64,000 nt of DNA, taken from NCBI RefSeq assembly GCF_003860405.1, contig NZ_CP034170.1:1054001-1118000 (forward strand). The letters run 5' to 3'. The stretch comes from Nakamurella antarctica (GTDB taxonomy: Bacteria > Actinomycetota > Actinomycetes > Mycobacteriales > Nakamurellaceae). Positions 42,311 to 56,944 of this stretch are shown here, in pieces; the first letter of the stretch is position 1, and each line of letters opens with the position of its first letter. The notes below the pieces were generated by a model. It did no database searches, was not told the origin of the DNA, and saw only the letters and a list, made by a program, of their open reading frames with translations. The position numbers and the translations under genes are program-made.

Positions 42311-42883
42311 GCTGGCTGGTGGCTCGCCACCTGTCCCGGCTGGTGCGAAGGGCGGCGATCGCCCTACGCGCGGCTGCGTGGCACTAGGTCCCAGGATGAC
42401 TCAGGCAGGCAGCAAAAAAACTATTGGCGCTGCAGTGCGCGGGTTTGATGCTCATGAGTGTGTTTGGCCGAGGGGAAGTCAGCTTGACGTTGAGCCATTG
42501 CGCTTATTGGTCAAGCGGATCGGCACCTGATATCGATGACACCCCGCTTGCTTCCCTGGCGATACAGGGGCCCATGCTCACAGCGGTCCATGTCCACAGC
42601 GGGCAGGCCTGGAGGACGAGCCGACCTAATGACCTGCTGGGTTGACGAAGCCTGGATCACCCCCTAATGTTTAACAAGTTGCCCCGCCCGAGTTCGCGTG
42701 AAGACGTCACAGTCTGATCAGCGAGTCGGCCCAAGCGTTAGACGAAAGTTTGGACCATGGGGGTAGCCAACCCCAGGAAGTCGAACTCCGGTCACGGAGT
42801 GGGGCGGAGCTTGTTTATGACAAGCTTTGGAGAGCGTCCATAATTGAACTTGCCGGTCACGAAGCATCAGTGAAATCCAGTGT
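42311..42883. other. Inter-rRNA stretch without recognisable gene
   Basis: 573 nt up to the operon 2 promoter. No gene or structure recognised; no inverted repeats that would define the ends of an element. Confidence 0.45.
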
Positions 42884-42912
42884 TTGACACTGCAGGACAC
42901 AGCATGTAACGT
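42884..42912 (+). promoter_or_regulatory. Promoter of rRNA operon 2
   Basis: TTGACA (42884-42889), 17-nt spacer, TAACGT (42907-42912), set in a GTTTGACAC context shared with operon 1 although the surrounding sequence differs. It lies outside the repeat. Confidence 0.65.
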
Positions 42913-42963
42913 CGACAAGGTTGCCCCCAAGATGGCTTAGTTGTCGTTGGTGGTGTGTGTTTG

Positions 42964-42985
42964 TTCTTTGAGAACTCAACAGCGT
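42964..42985 (+). promoter_or_regulatory. rRNA leader antitermination/processing box, operon 2
   Basis: Same TTTGAGAACTCAACAGCG motif as operon 1; the preceding base differs (C42966 for A34443). Confidence 0.55.
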
Positions 42986-43240
42986 ACCGAAAGTCAGTGC
43001 CAATTGTTTTATCTTGGTGCGCTCTCGTTGTTTTCCTGTCCTGGCTTGTGTGCCTGGGGTGGGTGTGGGGGTGTGTTGGGTTGTTTTTGGTTTCGGATTG
43101 TATTGGCGAATTCAATTTTATTGTTTTTGTCAGTGTTTTTTCGATTCAGTGATCGCAGGCTTTTGAGTTGCCTGTTTTCTTTCTTTTGTTGATCATTGCT
43201 CGTCTTCCTTTTCTGGTTGGTGGGTGTGGTTTATATACAT

Positions 43241-48306
<5,066 letters not shown>

Positions 48307-48419
48307 AAATGCTACGCGTCCACTGTGCAGCTCTGAAAACACAGAGCGAAGCACCCACCTTTCACACTTGACCGTGTGGGTGGGTGCCCAAAAAAACACT
48401 CTCACAATGTTTTCGCAAA

Positions 48420-48538
48420 GTTACGGCAGTCATAGCGTAGGGGAAACGCCCGGTCCCATTCCGAACCCGGAAGCTAAGCCCTACAGCGCCGATGGTACTG
48501 CACCCGCCAGGGTGTGGGAGAGTAGGACGCTGCCGGAC
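48420..48538 (+). rRNA. rrf: 5S ribosomal RNA, operon 2
   Basis: Identical to the operon 1 5S gene as far as compared. Confidence 0.95.
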
Positions 48539-48548
48539 AAACATTCCC

Positions 48549-48585
48549 AAAAAAGGGGAAACCACCACGTGGTTTCCCCTTTTTT
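48549..48585 (+). terminator. Terminator of rRNA operon 2
   Basis: Same GGGGAAACCAC/GTGGTTTCCCC hairpin flanked by A6 and T6 as operon 1. Confidence 0.93.
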
Positions 48586-48617
48586 GCACCCAAAAACACC
48601 AACGTCATCCTTGGAAT

Positions 48618-48890
48618 GCGGTGAGAAACCCTCAGCGAACTTTTCAAGGCTCAGTGGGTAAGATGCCAGTTTCGCTGGGAGTTCCCACTTCGGGTGTGTA
48701 GCGTCAAGGCGGTCTAGTTTCCGCGCTCGGCGATGGTGTTCCACGTCCAGTCTCGGTGAGGCTAGTGAGCGTCACCAACGGCATCCTGCGGGTACCGCGG
48801 GTGCAAGATAGACCCAGACATCGATCTGTATCAGGGTCGTCAGAAGTCTTAAATCAACAGTGCTGGCAGAAAGTTCAGGAGTGAAGTGCT
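48618..48890 (+). other. Upstream region of the RG-rich TPR gene
   Basis: 273 nt without a gene. Contains an imperfect inverted repeat at 48811-48838 (GACCC to GGGTC enclosing AGACATCGATCT) that could be a regulatory site or RNA hairpin; no confident promoter. Confidence 0.4.
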
Positions 48891-51767
48891 ATGAGCCCCT
48901 TCGACAAAAACAAGGGTGATCGTGCCCGACGCGATCGTGACGATCGCCCGAGCGGCGGCTACCAGGCGCGAAGCTCCAACAACGACAGGCCCAGCTACGA
49001 CCGCCCTAGCGCCGACCGCTCGAGTGCCGACCGACCCACTGGTGACCGCCCCACTGTCGACAGGGGCCAGGGCGAAAGGTGGCAGTCCGGTAGAGGTGAC
49101 GGTGCTCGCTCGTCGTTTGGTGGTCAAACGGGGTCACCCCGCGACTCGGGCTTTCGGCCACGGCGCGATGACACCGACGCCCGCAGTAACGACGGCGGCG
49201 GGTATCGAGGATCGGGTGCTCGCGATAGCGATCGCGCTGCAGGCGGATATCGTGGTGGTTCTGGCGCAACCGGGGGATACCGCGGGGCTTCCGGCGGCCG
49301 TGATGATCGTTCGGGTGGCGGCTACCGCGGAGCTGGCGCTGGGCGTGACGATCGCACTAGCGGTAGTTACCGTGCACCCGATCAGCGAGATGGTCGCCAA
49401 GGTGTCGCGCGGGCCAATGGGTACCGGGACGTCAACCCGGACGGGCGGAATACTGGCCAATCCGCCGATGGCGGATTCCGGCGTGATAGCGGCAGCCGAC
49501 CGGAATCTGCTGGCTACCCAGCCGGGGCATCTGCGCGGGGTGCGGACAAGCCCCGAGGTGGTGATCGGTCAGCCCCCAGTAGGGGATTCGGCGAGAGAGC
49601 GAACGGCCCGCGACGCGATGGCGATCGCCCGACTGGAACCCGCGGACAGGACGCAGGTGCAGGCGGGTACAGGGGGACAAACGGGCGTCAAGGGCGCGAG
49701 TCGATTGATGACCGGGCCCCTCACCCCTTCGGTGCGGAGCGAGCCCCGCGCCGTGATGGCGACGGCGGTGGATATCGAGGCACAAACACTTCCAATCGCG
49801 GCGATGACCGGCCAGGTTTTGGCGCAAGGAGCGGATTTGACCGTGGTCAGGCAGGCGATGGCGGCGGGTTCCGGCGCGAGGGTGGTGCGGGCGCCGGCCG
49901 TAGCAACTCCCATGGCAGTAACTCGACCGGGCGGGGCAGCGAGGGATCTGGTTACCGCGGTCGAAGTGAAGGTTTTAACGACCGGCCGCGACGTGACGGC
50001 GATCGTCCGACCGGCGGGAGCTCCTACTCCGATCGCAGCGGTGGCCGTGACGGTGGCGCAGGCGGTTACCGCGGCGCTTCGAGTTACTCCGTCCGACCCC
50101 AGCGTGACTCGCGGCCACCTCGTGATGACCGAGGACCGCGGCAAGACTCTACGACCGGCGGGTTCAAAGGCCAAGCAGGTGCGCCTCGCAGTGAGGATGG
50201 GGCCCCTCGGGGCCGTTCTGATGATCGCGCTGCACGCGCTCCGTGGCAGGACCGTTCGCCCCGAGATGACCGAGGACCGCAGCAGGATCGCGTCGCACGT
50301 AAGGAGCGGTCACCGCGTGAGAGCCACGTGCCGTGGCAGGAGCGAGAGCCACGCGAGGACCGAGCTGTACGGGAGGGGCGACCAGCGCCCCAAGACCGTC
50401 AAGCCCCCAAGGACCGGTCTGTCGGTGACGAACAAGCTCGCGCACCTCGGACCCCTTTCGGCGGCGACTTGAGCCAAAGCTTTGCCGCGACTGCGGATTC
50501 ACCCCGTAGCTTCCAGGTACCGCAAGAAACCTTCCAGGAGCGGGAACCCCACGCTTACCGTCGCGATCAGCGCGACGCTCACGTCCCTTTTAAGGAGCGT
50601 CCTCTCCGTGAGCCTTACGCGCCTGAAGATCGTGGCGATCGGGGTCAGCGTCGAGCGCAAGAGCGCGGATCTCGCATTCGCGATGAAGACATTAACGAGA
50701 ACTGGCCGGAACTGCCTGAATGGGCTGCCCCTGGTGAATTAGATAAAGAAATAATGCGCGACCTTCGCGGTCTGAGTAAGGAAGGCGCTGAATTTGTCGC
50801 CGTTCACATGGTCGCGGCCACCGGTCTATCGGAGGAGGACCCTGAATTAGCGTGGCGTCATGCGCGAGCTGCTCGCTCGAAAGGCGGCAGGATCGCGGTG
50901 GTTCGAGAGACGGTCGGTTTGGTCGCCTACCGCGCGGGAGAATGGGCCGAGGCAATTTCAGAACTGCGGGCCGCACGCCGGATGGGCGGGGGGCCTGGGC
51001 ACGTTGCAATCCTGGCAGATTGCGAGCGCGCTCAAGGTAATCCGGAACGCGCTCTAGAACTCGCCCGAAGCGACGAAGCCCTACAGCTTGACGCTGAGGG
51101 TGCGGCGGAACTGCGCATCGTAGTTGCAGGAGCGAGGGCGGACATGGGTCAACTGGACGCCGCACTTGCGCACCTTCATCAAGGTAGCGGTTTCGATCTT
51201 GCCAAGCCTGAAAGCTTCAGCGCGCGGCTCTATTACGCCTATGCAGATTTGTTGATCGAGGCAGAACGGAACGAAGAGGCTTTGGAGTGGTTCATCCGCG
51301 CCAACGACGCCGACTTCGATGAGGAGACTGACGCGCCTGATCGCATTGCCGAATTGCTCGAGGCTCGGGAGGAAGCGGACGCGGCGCTCGCGGCGATGGG
51401 TGGGGCTGATAGCGGGCCAGCCTTGCCTGACGTTCGAGAGACCGGAGCAGCGGTCGCCGGCAGTGCAGGTCGAGAAGGCAAATCTTCGACGCCTGACGAG
51501 GAGTCAGCAGGTGAGGAGTCAGCTGTGGTTGATGATTTTCATCAAGACTCATCGAATGGCGACAACAGCGACGCAGACCCTGCGATCAGCAACGACATCC
51601 ACCAAGAGGCGACCGACCATGCGGCACCCTCACACATCGTGAATGCTGCAGAACGGGAGCATCCTGCTGTAGCGGGTTCGGACGCAACCCTGTCAATCCC
51701 GCTGTTCTCCGACGCTCCGGGCAGTTATGGGGCGACGGCGGCTGGGGACTCGACGGTAGCTGAATGA
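48891..51767 (+). CDS. RG/RD-rich disordered protein with TPR-like C-terminal domain (Rv1691-like)
   Basis: 958 residues. Residues 1 to about 590 are low-complexity: Gly, Arg, Asp, Ser and Tyr in repeated GGYRG, RDDR, DRPS and RPRRDGDRPTG motifs, resembling RGG RNA-binding or phase-separating tails. From about 595 (RIRDEDINENWPELPEWA) to 850 is a helical TPR-like domain (PELAWRHARAARSKGGRIAVVRETVGLVAYRAGEWAEA, then GNPERALELARS), followed by an acidic tail. Genomic position before the HAD-tlyA-nadK-recN block matches Rv1691 of M. tuberculosis, so the TPR part is a conserved actinobacterial protein; the length of the RG region is striking. Function unknown; an RNA-related role is inference. 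Confidence 0.85.
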   Translation: MSPFDKNKGDRARRDRDDRPSGGYQARSSNNDRPSYDRPSADRSSADRPTGDRPTVDRGQGERWQSGRGDGARSSFGGQTGSPRDSGFRPRRDDTDARSNDGGGYRGSGARDSDRAAGGYRGGSGATGGYRGASGGRDDRSGGGYRGAGAGRDDRTSGSYRAPDQRDGRQGVARANGYRDVNPDGRNTGQSADGGFRRDSGSRPESAGYPAGASARGADKPRGGDRSAPSRGFGERANGPRRDGDRPTGTRGQDAGAGGYRGTNGRQGRESIDDRAPHPFGAERAPRRDGDGGGYRGTNTSNRGDDRPGFGARSGFDRGQAGDGGGFRREGGAGAGRSNSHGSNSTGRGSEGSGYRGRSEGFNDRPRRDGDRPTGGSSYSDRSGGRDGGAGGYRGASSYSVRPQRDSRPPRDDRGPRQDSTTGGFKGQAGAPRSEDGAPRGRSDDRAARAPWQDRSPRDDRGPQQDRVARKERSPRESHVPWQEREPREDRAVREGRPAPQDRQAPKDRSVGDEQARAPRTPFGGDLSQSFAATADSPRSFQVPQETFQEREPHAYRRDQRDAHVPFKERPLREPYAPEDRGDRGQRRAQERGSRIRDEDINENWPELPEWAAPGELDKEIMRDLRGLSKEGAEFVAVHMVAATGLSEEDPELAWRHARAARSKGGRIAVVRETVGLVAYRAGEWAEAISELRAARRMGGGPGHVAILADCERAQGNPERALELARSDEALQLDAEGAAELRIVVAGARADMGQLDAALAHLHQGSGFDLAKPESFSARLYYAYADLLIEAERNEEALEWFIRANDADFDEETDAPDRIAELLEAREEADAALAAMGGADSGPALPDVRETGAAVAGSAGREGKSSTPDEESAGEESAVVDDFHQDSSNGDNSDADPAISNDIHQEATDHAAPSHIVNAAEREHPAVAGSDATLSIPLFSDAPGSYGATAAGDSTVAE

Positions 51768-52822
51768 GCGGACTGGCAGATAACTTCGACGCCATTTTGC
51801 TCGACCTCGATGGCACTGTGTACCTCGGGCACCGACCCATCCCCTTCGTGGCTGACACCCTCAAAACGGTGTTAGCTTCGGGGTCCCGCCCTATGTACGT
51901 GACGAACAATGCCTCGCGGCCACCTGCAGTCGTGGCGGCTCAACTCCGCGAAATGGGGCTCACGTTAACTCAAGACGATGTCCTGACGTCGCCGCAAGCG
52001 GCAACTGCCCTACTGGTTCAGCGGCATCCTCCGGGGTCGGTGGTCCTTGTCGTCGGAGCTCCCTACCTGGCTGACGAGGTTGCTGCGGCAGGCCTCGTTC
52101 CCGTACGAGAGGCGAACGCGGACGTTGTTGCGGTAGTGCAGGGCCACTCGCCGGACACGGGATGGGCGATGCTTGCTGAGGCCTGTGTGGCGATACGAGC
52201 TGGCGCGGACTGGGTTGCGGCAAATGTCGACACCACGCTCCCCACGGATCGGGGATTGCTCCCTGGTAACGGCGCAATGGTTGCCGCGCTAATGGCGGCC
52301 ACGGACTGCCATCCCAGGGTGGCAGGGAAACCAGCTCGGGCAATGATTGACGAGGCCATCCTCCGATCGGCCTCTGTTGCCCCGCTGGTGGTGGGCGATC
52401 GTCTGGACACTGATATCGAGGCTGCCGTGTCTGCTGGTGTTGCTGGGCTTCTGGTGTTTACCGGAGTAAGCAGCCCCGCCGATTTACTCACCGCATCGCC
52501 CGCGCGCCGTCCGACCTTTGTCAGCTTCGACATGCGCGGGTTGGTCGATTCGCACGCAGTGGTGGAGGTGCTCGGAGGAGGTGCAGGGTGGCAGGTGGAT
52601 GAGCACGACGACACACTTATCCTGAGGGCCGTGGCAAGCGCTGGCGCCGATTCTTCCGATAGAGCTCAAGACAATGCGGCGCTGCATGCTCTAGCGGCGT
52701 TGGCACAGGTCGCATGGAACACCCGGGTGTCAGCGGTGACTGCGGGTGATGAAAGGGCATCCGTGGCACTGGCGCGGTTGGGAATCGGTGCTGACCAGTT
52801 CACGGGGTCCGCAGCGCCTTAA
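51764..52822 (+). CDS. HAD-superfamily phosphatase, subfamily IIA (Rv1692-like)
   Basis: 352 residues. HAD motif I LLDLDGTVYLG (catalytic Asp), motif II Thr/Ser in YVTNNASRP, Lys in KPARAM and motif III VGDRLDTDIEAAVSAG. The C-terminal 80 residues are an extra domain after the HAD core. In M. tuberculosis the equivalent gene encodes a glycerol-3-phosphate phosphatase, so a small phosphate ester is the likely substrate. ATG overlaps the previous stop by 4 nt. Confidence 0.88.
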   Translation: MSGLADNFDAILLDLDGTVYLGHRPIPFVADTLKTVLASGSRPMYVTNNASRPPAVVAAQLREMGLTLTQDDVLTSPQAATALLVQRHPPGSVVLVVGAPYLADEVAAAGLVPVREANADVVAVVQGHSPDTGWAMLAEACVAIRAGADWVAANVDTTLPTDRGLLPGNGAMVAALMAATDCHPRVAGKPARAMIDEAILRSASVAPLVVGDRLDTDIEAAVSAGVAGLLVFTGVSSPADLLTASPARRPTFVSFDMRGLVDSHAVVEVLGGGAGWQVDEHDDTLILRAVASAGADSSDRAQDNAALHALAALAQVAWNTRVSAVTAGDERASVALARLGIGADQFTGSAAP

Positions 52823-52948
52823 CACAGCACTGCCACCCGGACCACACCTTCAGATCTGTCGGGGTCACACCGTCAGATACCGTGGGTGCTTCACCAAGTT
52901 TGCTCAACGATGGCGACATTAATTCGTCGTGTGACCGACAGATTGACG

Positions 52949-53254
52949 ATGCGAGACTCGACATCCGAGAAAGGGCAAGGCGTGGACCCCAGGCCGCATG
53001 AGATGAATCCGTTCACCGGAATCGACGAAGACTTGGCAGCACTAGCTGACCTTTCACTCCAAGACCAAGTGCCAGTCTTCGCGCGCATCCATGCTGGCCT
53101 GACCGCAGCGCTGGCGGCGACTGTATCGAACACAGAGGTATCAAACAGAGCGGTATCGAACACAGAGGTCGGCCAACATGTTTCCCTTGGGCAGAAGGCC
53201 GCCCGGAACACGCCGAGCCATCGCAGTTTCCCTGCCGGCAGAGGGGAGCGTTAG
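52949..53254 (+). CDS. Small conserved protein before tlyA (Rv1693-like)
   Basis: About 101 residues from ATG 52949; GTG 52982 is equally possible and the frame is open further upstream to 52886. The recognisable part is FTGIDEDLAALADLSLQDQVPVFARIHAGLTAALA, a pattern shared by small proteins at this locus in actinobacteria. The C-terminal half carries a duplicated VSNTEV segment and is otherwise poorly conserved. Function unknown. It ends directly before the tlyA GTG. Confidence 0.65.
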   Translation: MRDSTSEKGQGVDPRPHEMNPFTGIDEDLAALADLSLQDQVPVFARIHAGLTAALAATVSNTEVSNRAVSNTEVGQHVSLGQKAARNTPSHRSFPAGRGER

Positions 53255-54061
53255 GTGCGTCGTGCTCGGTTGGATGCCGAGCTGGTACGTCGTGGATTGG
53301 CCAGGTCCAGGGAACACGCCGCGGACCTTGTTCATGAGGGTCGGGTGAGCGTCTCCGGCCAGAAGGCGACGAAACCGGCTACCGCAGTAGCGCCAGGCGA
53401 CGCGTTGCTGGTGACCGATGACCAGACCGATGAGAACTGGGCCTCTCGAGGAGCCCACAAATTGATCGGCGCGCTCGACAAATTCACCACGGTGCAAGTG
53501 GCCGGTGCGCGTTGCTTGGACGCGGGCGCCTCGACGGGAGGTTTCACCGACGTGCTGCTGCGGCGCGGAGCGACCCAGGTGGTTTGCGCGGACGTTGGAT
53601 ACGGTCAGCTGGTGTGGAAGCTGCAAACCGATGACCGTGTGGTCATCCATGACCGCACTAACGTGCGGACTCTTACACCTGAAATTATTGGCGGCACAGT
53701 AGATCTCGTAGTGGCAGACCTATCGTTTATCTCGTTGACGCTGGTGCTACCAGCGCTGACGGGATGCGTCACTGATGAAGGGGATCTCGTGCTGATGGTG
53801 AAACCTCAATTCGAGGTAGGCAAGGACCGCCTCGGCGCAGGTGGTGTTGTCCGAGACCCTGCTTTGCGGGCGGGAGCTGTAGTGCATGTGGTGACCTCCG
53901 CGGCGTCGATTGGCCTTGGCCTCGCCGGTGTCGTGGCGTCCCCTCTGCCCGGACCCAGCGGCAATGTTGAGTTCTTCATTCACCTCCGAAAAGACACCCC
54001 CATCGAACCCCAAGCTGTTCTCGAAATGGTGGAAACCGCTGTGCGACAGGGACCCTCGTGA
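53255..54061 (+). CDS. tlyA: TlyA-family rRNA 2'-O-methyltransferase
   Basis: 268 residues: N-terminal S4 RNA-binding domain (RLDAELVRRGLARSREHAADLV) and an FtsJ-type methyltransferase with the SAM motif DAGASTGGFTDVLLRRGA and LVVADLSFISLTLVLPAL. Mycobacterial TlyA methylates 16S and 23S rRNA and makes cells sensitive to capreomycin; it is also described as a hemolysin. GTG start; overlaps nadK by 4 nt (GTGA). Confidence 0.94.
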   Translation: MRRARLDAELVRRGLARSREHAADLVHEGRVSVSGQKATKPATAVAPGDALLVTDDQTDENWASRGAHKLIGALDKFTTVQVAGARCLDAGASTGGFTDVLLRRGATQVVCADVGYGQLVWKLQTDDRVVIHDRTNVRTLTPEIIGGTVDLVVADLSFISLTLVLPALTGCVTDEGDLVLMVKPQFEVGKDRLGAGGVVRDPALRAGAVVHVVTSAASIGLGLAGVVASPLPGPSGNVEFFIHLRKDTPIEPQAVLEMVETAVRQGPS

Positions 54062-54942
54062 CCACTACCGATACCGGCCGCAGAGTGCTCCTGGTTGCGC
54101 ACACCGGCCGCAGGGACATCGAAGAGTTGGCTACCCACGCGAAGGACAGACTGGCGGCAGCGGGCGTCGACCTGGTGGCGCTCCCTGGGGAGGACGAAGC
54201 GCTGGGACTGGCCGCAATTGGAGTACCAGCCCAGTCGGTAGAACTCGTGCTGGCCATGGGCGGGGATGGAACATTGCTGCGAGCCGCGGAGGTAGCGCGC
54301 GCTATCGGGTCCCCAATTTTAGGGATTAACCTGGGCAGGGTCGGGTTTCTGGCGGAGGCCGATGCCGACGAGGTCGACGCCGTGGTGGATGCCATTTGCT
54401 CTCATGACTACTCGGTGAGTAGCCGGATGACGGTGGAGGCAGTCGTTGAGCACCACGGCGAAGTAATCGGTACCGGTTGGGCGCTGAACGAAGTGAGTCT
54501 CGAGAAAGCAACGCGTGAACGCATTCTCGACGTGGTCGTTGAAGTTGACGGGCATGGAGTGTCGGCCTACGGCTGCGACGGAGTTTTGATTGCCACTCCC
54601 ACAGGCTCGACGGCGTACGCCTTCTCGGCAGGAGGCCCCATCCTGTGGCCATCGGTGGAGGCGTTGCTGCTGGTTCCATCAAATGCGCACGCACTTTTTG
54701 CTCGGCCGCTGGTGGTCGCGCCGGACGTAGAAATAGGCCTACACATTGATCCGTTGGGACATGCTGCAGTCTTGGCATGCGACGGCAGACGAATCCTCCA
54801 GGTTCCCGCTGGAGCGCGAGTGTTAGTGCGTCGGGGCGAGCAGGCCGTAAAAATGGTGCGGCTAGGGGAGCAGCGCTTCTCGACACGATTGGCTCGAAAG
54901 TTCTCGCTGCCCGTTCAGGGATGGCGCGATAAACGGCGTTAG
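54058..54942 (+). CDS. nadK: NAD kinase
   Basis: 294 residues. Family motifs: MGGDGTLLRAAEVAR, NLGRVGFLAEA, DGVLIATPTGSTAYAFSAGGPI, and the C-terminal CDGRRILQVPAG segment. Phosphorylates NAD to NADP. GTG start. Confidence 0.96.
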   Translation: MTTTDTGRRVLLVAHTGRRDIEELATHAKDRLAAAGVDLVALPGEDEALGLAAIGVPAQSVELVLAMGGDGTLLRAAEVARAIGSPILGINLGRVGFLAEADADEVDAVVDAICSHDYSVSSRMTVEAVVEHHGEVIGTGWALNEVSLEKATRERILDVVVEVDGHGVSAYGCDGVLIATPTGSTAYAFSAGGPILWPSVEALLLVPSNAHALFARPLVVAPDVEIGLHIDPLGHAAVLACDGRRILQVPAGARVLVRRGEQAVKMVRLGEQRFSTRLARKFSLPVQGWRDKRR

Positions 54943-54999
54943 GTTGTCAACACTTGGACGTAGACCAGCGCGTTATTCGATCTGGTGTACTACGTTGAA

Positions 55000-56856
55000 A
55001 TGGTGCTGACAGAACTCCGGATCACAGGCCTAGGCGTCATCGATGACGCAGTCTTGGAGTTGCATTCGGGGTTGACCGTGGTGACGGGCGAAACCGGCGC
55101 GGGGAAAACGATGGTCGTCACTGCGCTCGGGCTAATCGCGGGCGGTAGAGGCGACGCAGCGCGGGTTCGGATCGGATCCGAGAAGACAACGGTGGAAGCG
55201 CGTTTCGAGGTCGGGGAGGGCAGCGCAGCCGGCGCCATCGCGGCCGCGGCCGGCGGGCAACTTGACGACGACGGTTCGCTGATTGCGCTTCGGACCGTGT
55301 CCTCAGATGGGCGTACGCGTGCTCACCTTGGTGGCCGCTCGGCGCCGGTGGCGTCATTGACCGAGGCCATCGACACCCTTCTCGCGATCCACGGCCAGTC
55401 AGAGGCGATCACCCTGCTGCGCCCAACCCAGCAGCGTGCGGTCCTTGACCGATATGCGGGGCTGCACGATCTTCTCGGCCAGTACCGGCAGCTTCGGAAG
55501 GAGTGGCTGAGTGCGCGGGCGGAGTTGGCGGACCGGGTCGCGCGGATTCAGGAACGCGCGCAACGCGAGCAGGTGCTGCGGTTGGGTTTGGAGGAGATCG
55601 CCAAAATAGCCCCTCTCCCCGCAGAGGACCGCGAGATCGCAGCAGAGTCACGACGTCTGGATAACGCGGACGCATTGCGTTCGGCGGCCGACGAGGCAAG
55701 GGTGTCGTTGGTGGGCGGCGAGGATATGAGCGACGCGGCGCAGGCGGTAGGGATGGTTGAAAGCGCCCGCAAGCTTTTGGAATCCTCTGACGACGAGCGC
55801 TTACAACAGATCGCAGCAGGGTTGCGGGAATCCAGTGCAATATTGACCGATGCTGCCATGGAGCTGTCAGCGTACTTAGCGGACTTAGACGCAGATCCGG
55901 AGCGGCTACAGGAGCTCCTAGCGCGTCAGGCTGCACTCAAGGCCCTGACACGGCGTTATGGCTCCGACGTGGACGACGTGCTGCGCTGGTCAACGGCGGC
56001 GGCACAAGAACTGGCAGACCTGGATAGCTCGGAGGAGGTGTTGGAGGGGCTGCGCCAATTGCAGCAGGAAAAGGCGGTCAAAGTGGCGAAGGTAGGAGCC
56101 GAGCTCACCGCCCACAGGTCGGCCGCGGCAGCGAAATTGGGCCGGCTCGCGACGTCCGAGCTGGAGAACCTGGCTATGGGTCGGGCCACCCTGCGGATCG
56201 GAGTGTCGCAGCAGGAAGTCGCCGTCAGCCACGAGGAGAGCGTGACCGTGGGGAAGAGGCACCTTCTTGCGGGACCGGAGGGTCTCGACAGCGTCGAAAT
56301 TCTTCTCACATCGCATGCGGATGCACCGGAACTGCCACTTCAGCGCGGCGCCTCCGGTGGCGAACTCTCCCGGGTAATGCTCGCCCTTGAAGTCGTGCTG
56401 GCCGAGGCAGAACCGGTGGGCACGTTGGTCTTTGATGAAGTTGACGCAGGTGTCGGCGGCAGGGCGGCTACTGAAATCGGCCGGCTTTTGGCTCGGTTGG
56501 GTCGTACGCACCAAGTGATCGTGGTGACCCACCTTGCGCAGGTCGCTGCCTTCGCCGACCGGCAACTAGTAGTCAATGCCACGGAAGATGGGGCCGTGCG
56601 CTCCTCGTCTGTTCGGGCGGCCACCGGATCTGACCGCGAAACCGAACTTGCCAGGATGCTCGGCGGCACCGATACGGCAACAGCTCGCGCACATGCAGCC
56701 GATCTTCTCTCGGCCGCGCGTGCCCAGATTGCCCGAGATGCTCGCACGGCAGTGGGGGTAGAAAGCCGCGTACCTGCTAACGCGGGGGAGGCGGTCAGCA
56801 AGTCGGGTGTTCCCGCAAAGCGCAAGTTGGCCAAGAACCCGGCGTCCCCGCTTTAA
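55000..56856 (+). CDS. recN: DNA repair protein RecN
   Basis: 618 residues from ATG 55000 (MVLTELRITGLGVIDDAVLEL); GTG 54985 would add five residues. SMC-like ATPase: Walker A GETGAGKTM, coiled-coil middle, signature GGELSRVMLALE and Walker B VFDEVDAGVGG. Acts in double-strand break repair. The C-terminal 30 residues are basic (KRKLAKNP). Confidence 0.95.
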   Translation: MVLTELRITGLGVIDDAVLELHSGLTVVTGETGAGKTMVVTALGLIAGGRGDAARVRIGSEKTTVEARFEVGEGSAAGAIAAAAGGQLDDDGSLIALRTVSSDGRTRAHLGGRSAPVASLTEAIDTLLAIHGQSEAITLLRPTQQRAVLDRYAGLHDLLGQYRQLRKEWLSARAELADRVARIQERAQREQVLRLGLEEIAKIAPLPAEDREIAAESRRLDNADALRSAADEARVSLVGGEDMSDAAQAVGMVESARKLLESSDDERLQQIAAGLRESSAILTDAAMELSAYLADLDADPERLQELLARQAALKALTRRYGSDVDDVLRWSTAAAQELADLDSSEEVLEGLRQLQQEKAVKVAKVGAELTAHRSAAAAKLGRLATSELENLAMGRATLRIGVSQQEVAVSHEESVTVGKRHLLAGPEGLDSVEILLTSHADAPELPLQRGASGGELSRVMLALEVVLAEAEPVGTLVFDEVDAGVGGRAATEIGRLLARLGRTHQVIVVTHLAQVAAFADRQLVVNATEDGAVRSSSVRAATGSDRETELARMLGGTDTATARAHAADLLSAARAQIARDARTAVGVESRVPANAGEAVSKSGVPAKRKLAKNPASPL

Positions 56857-56944
56857 CGTGCTGGCCTGACCCGGGGTTTCTTTTCTTCAGGACGCGCCCA
56901 CGAATCTCCCCACTAGACAGGGGGAGAGCTGTCACCATCGGAGC

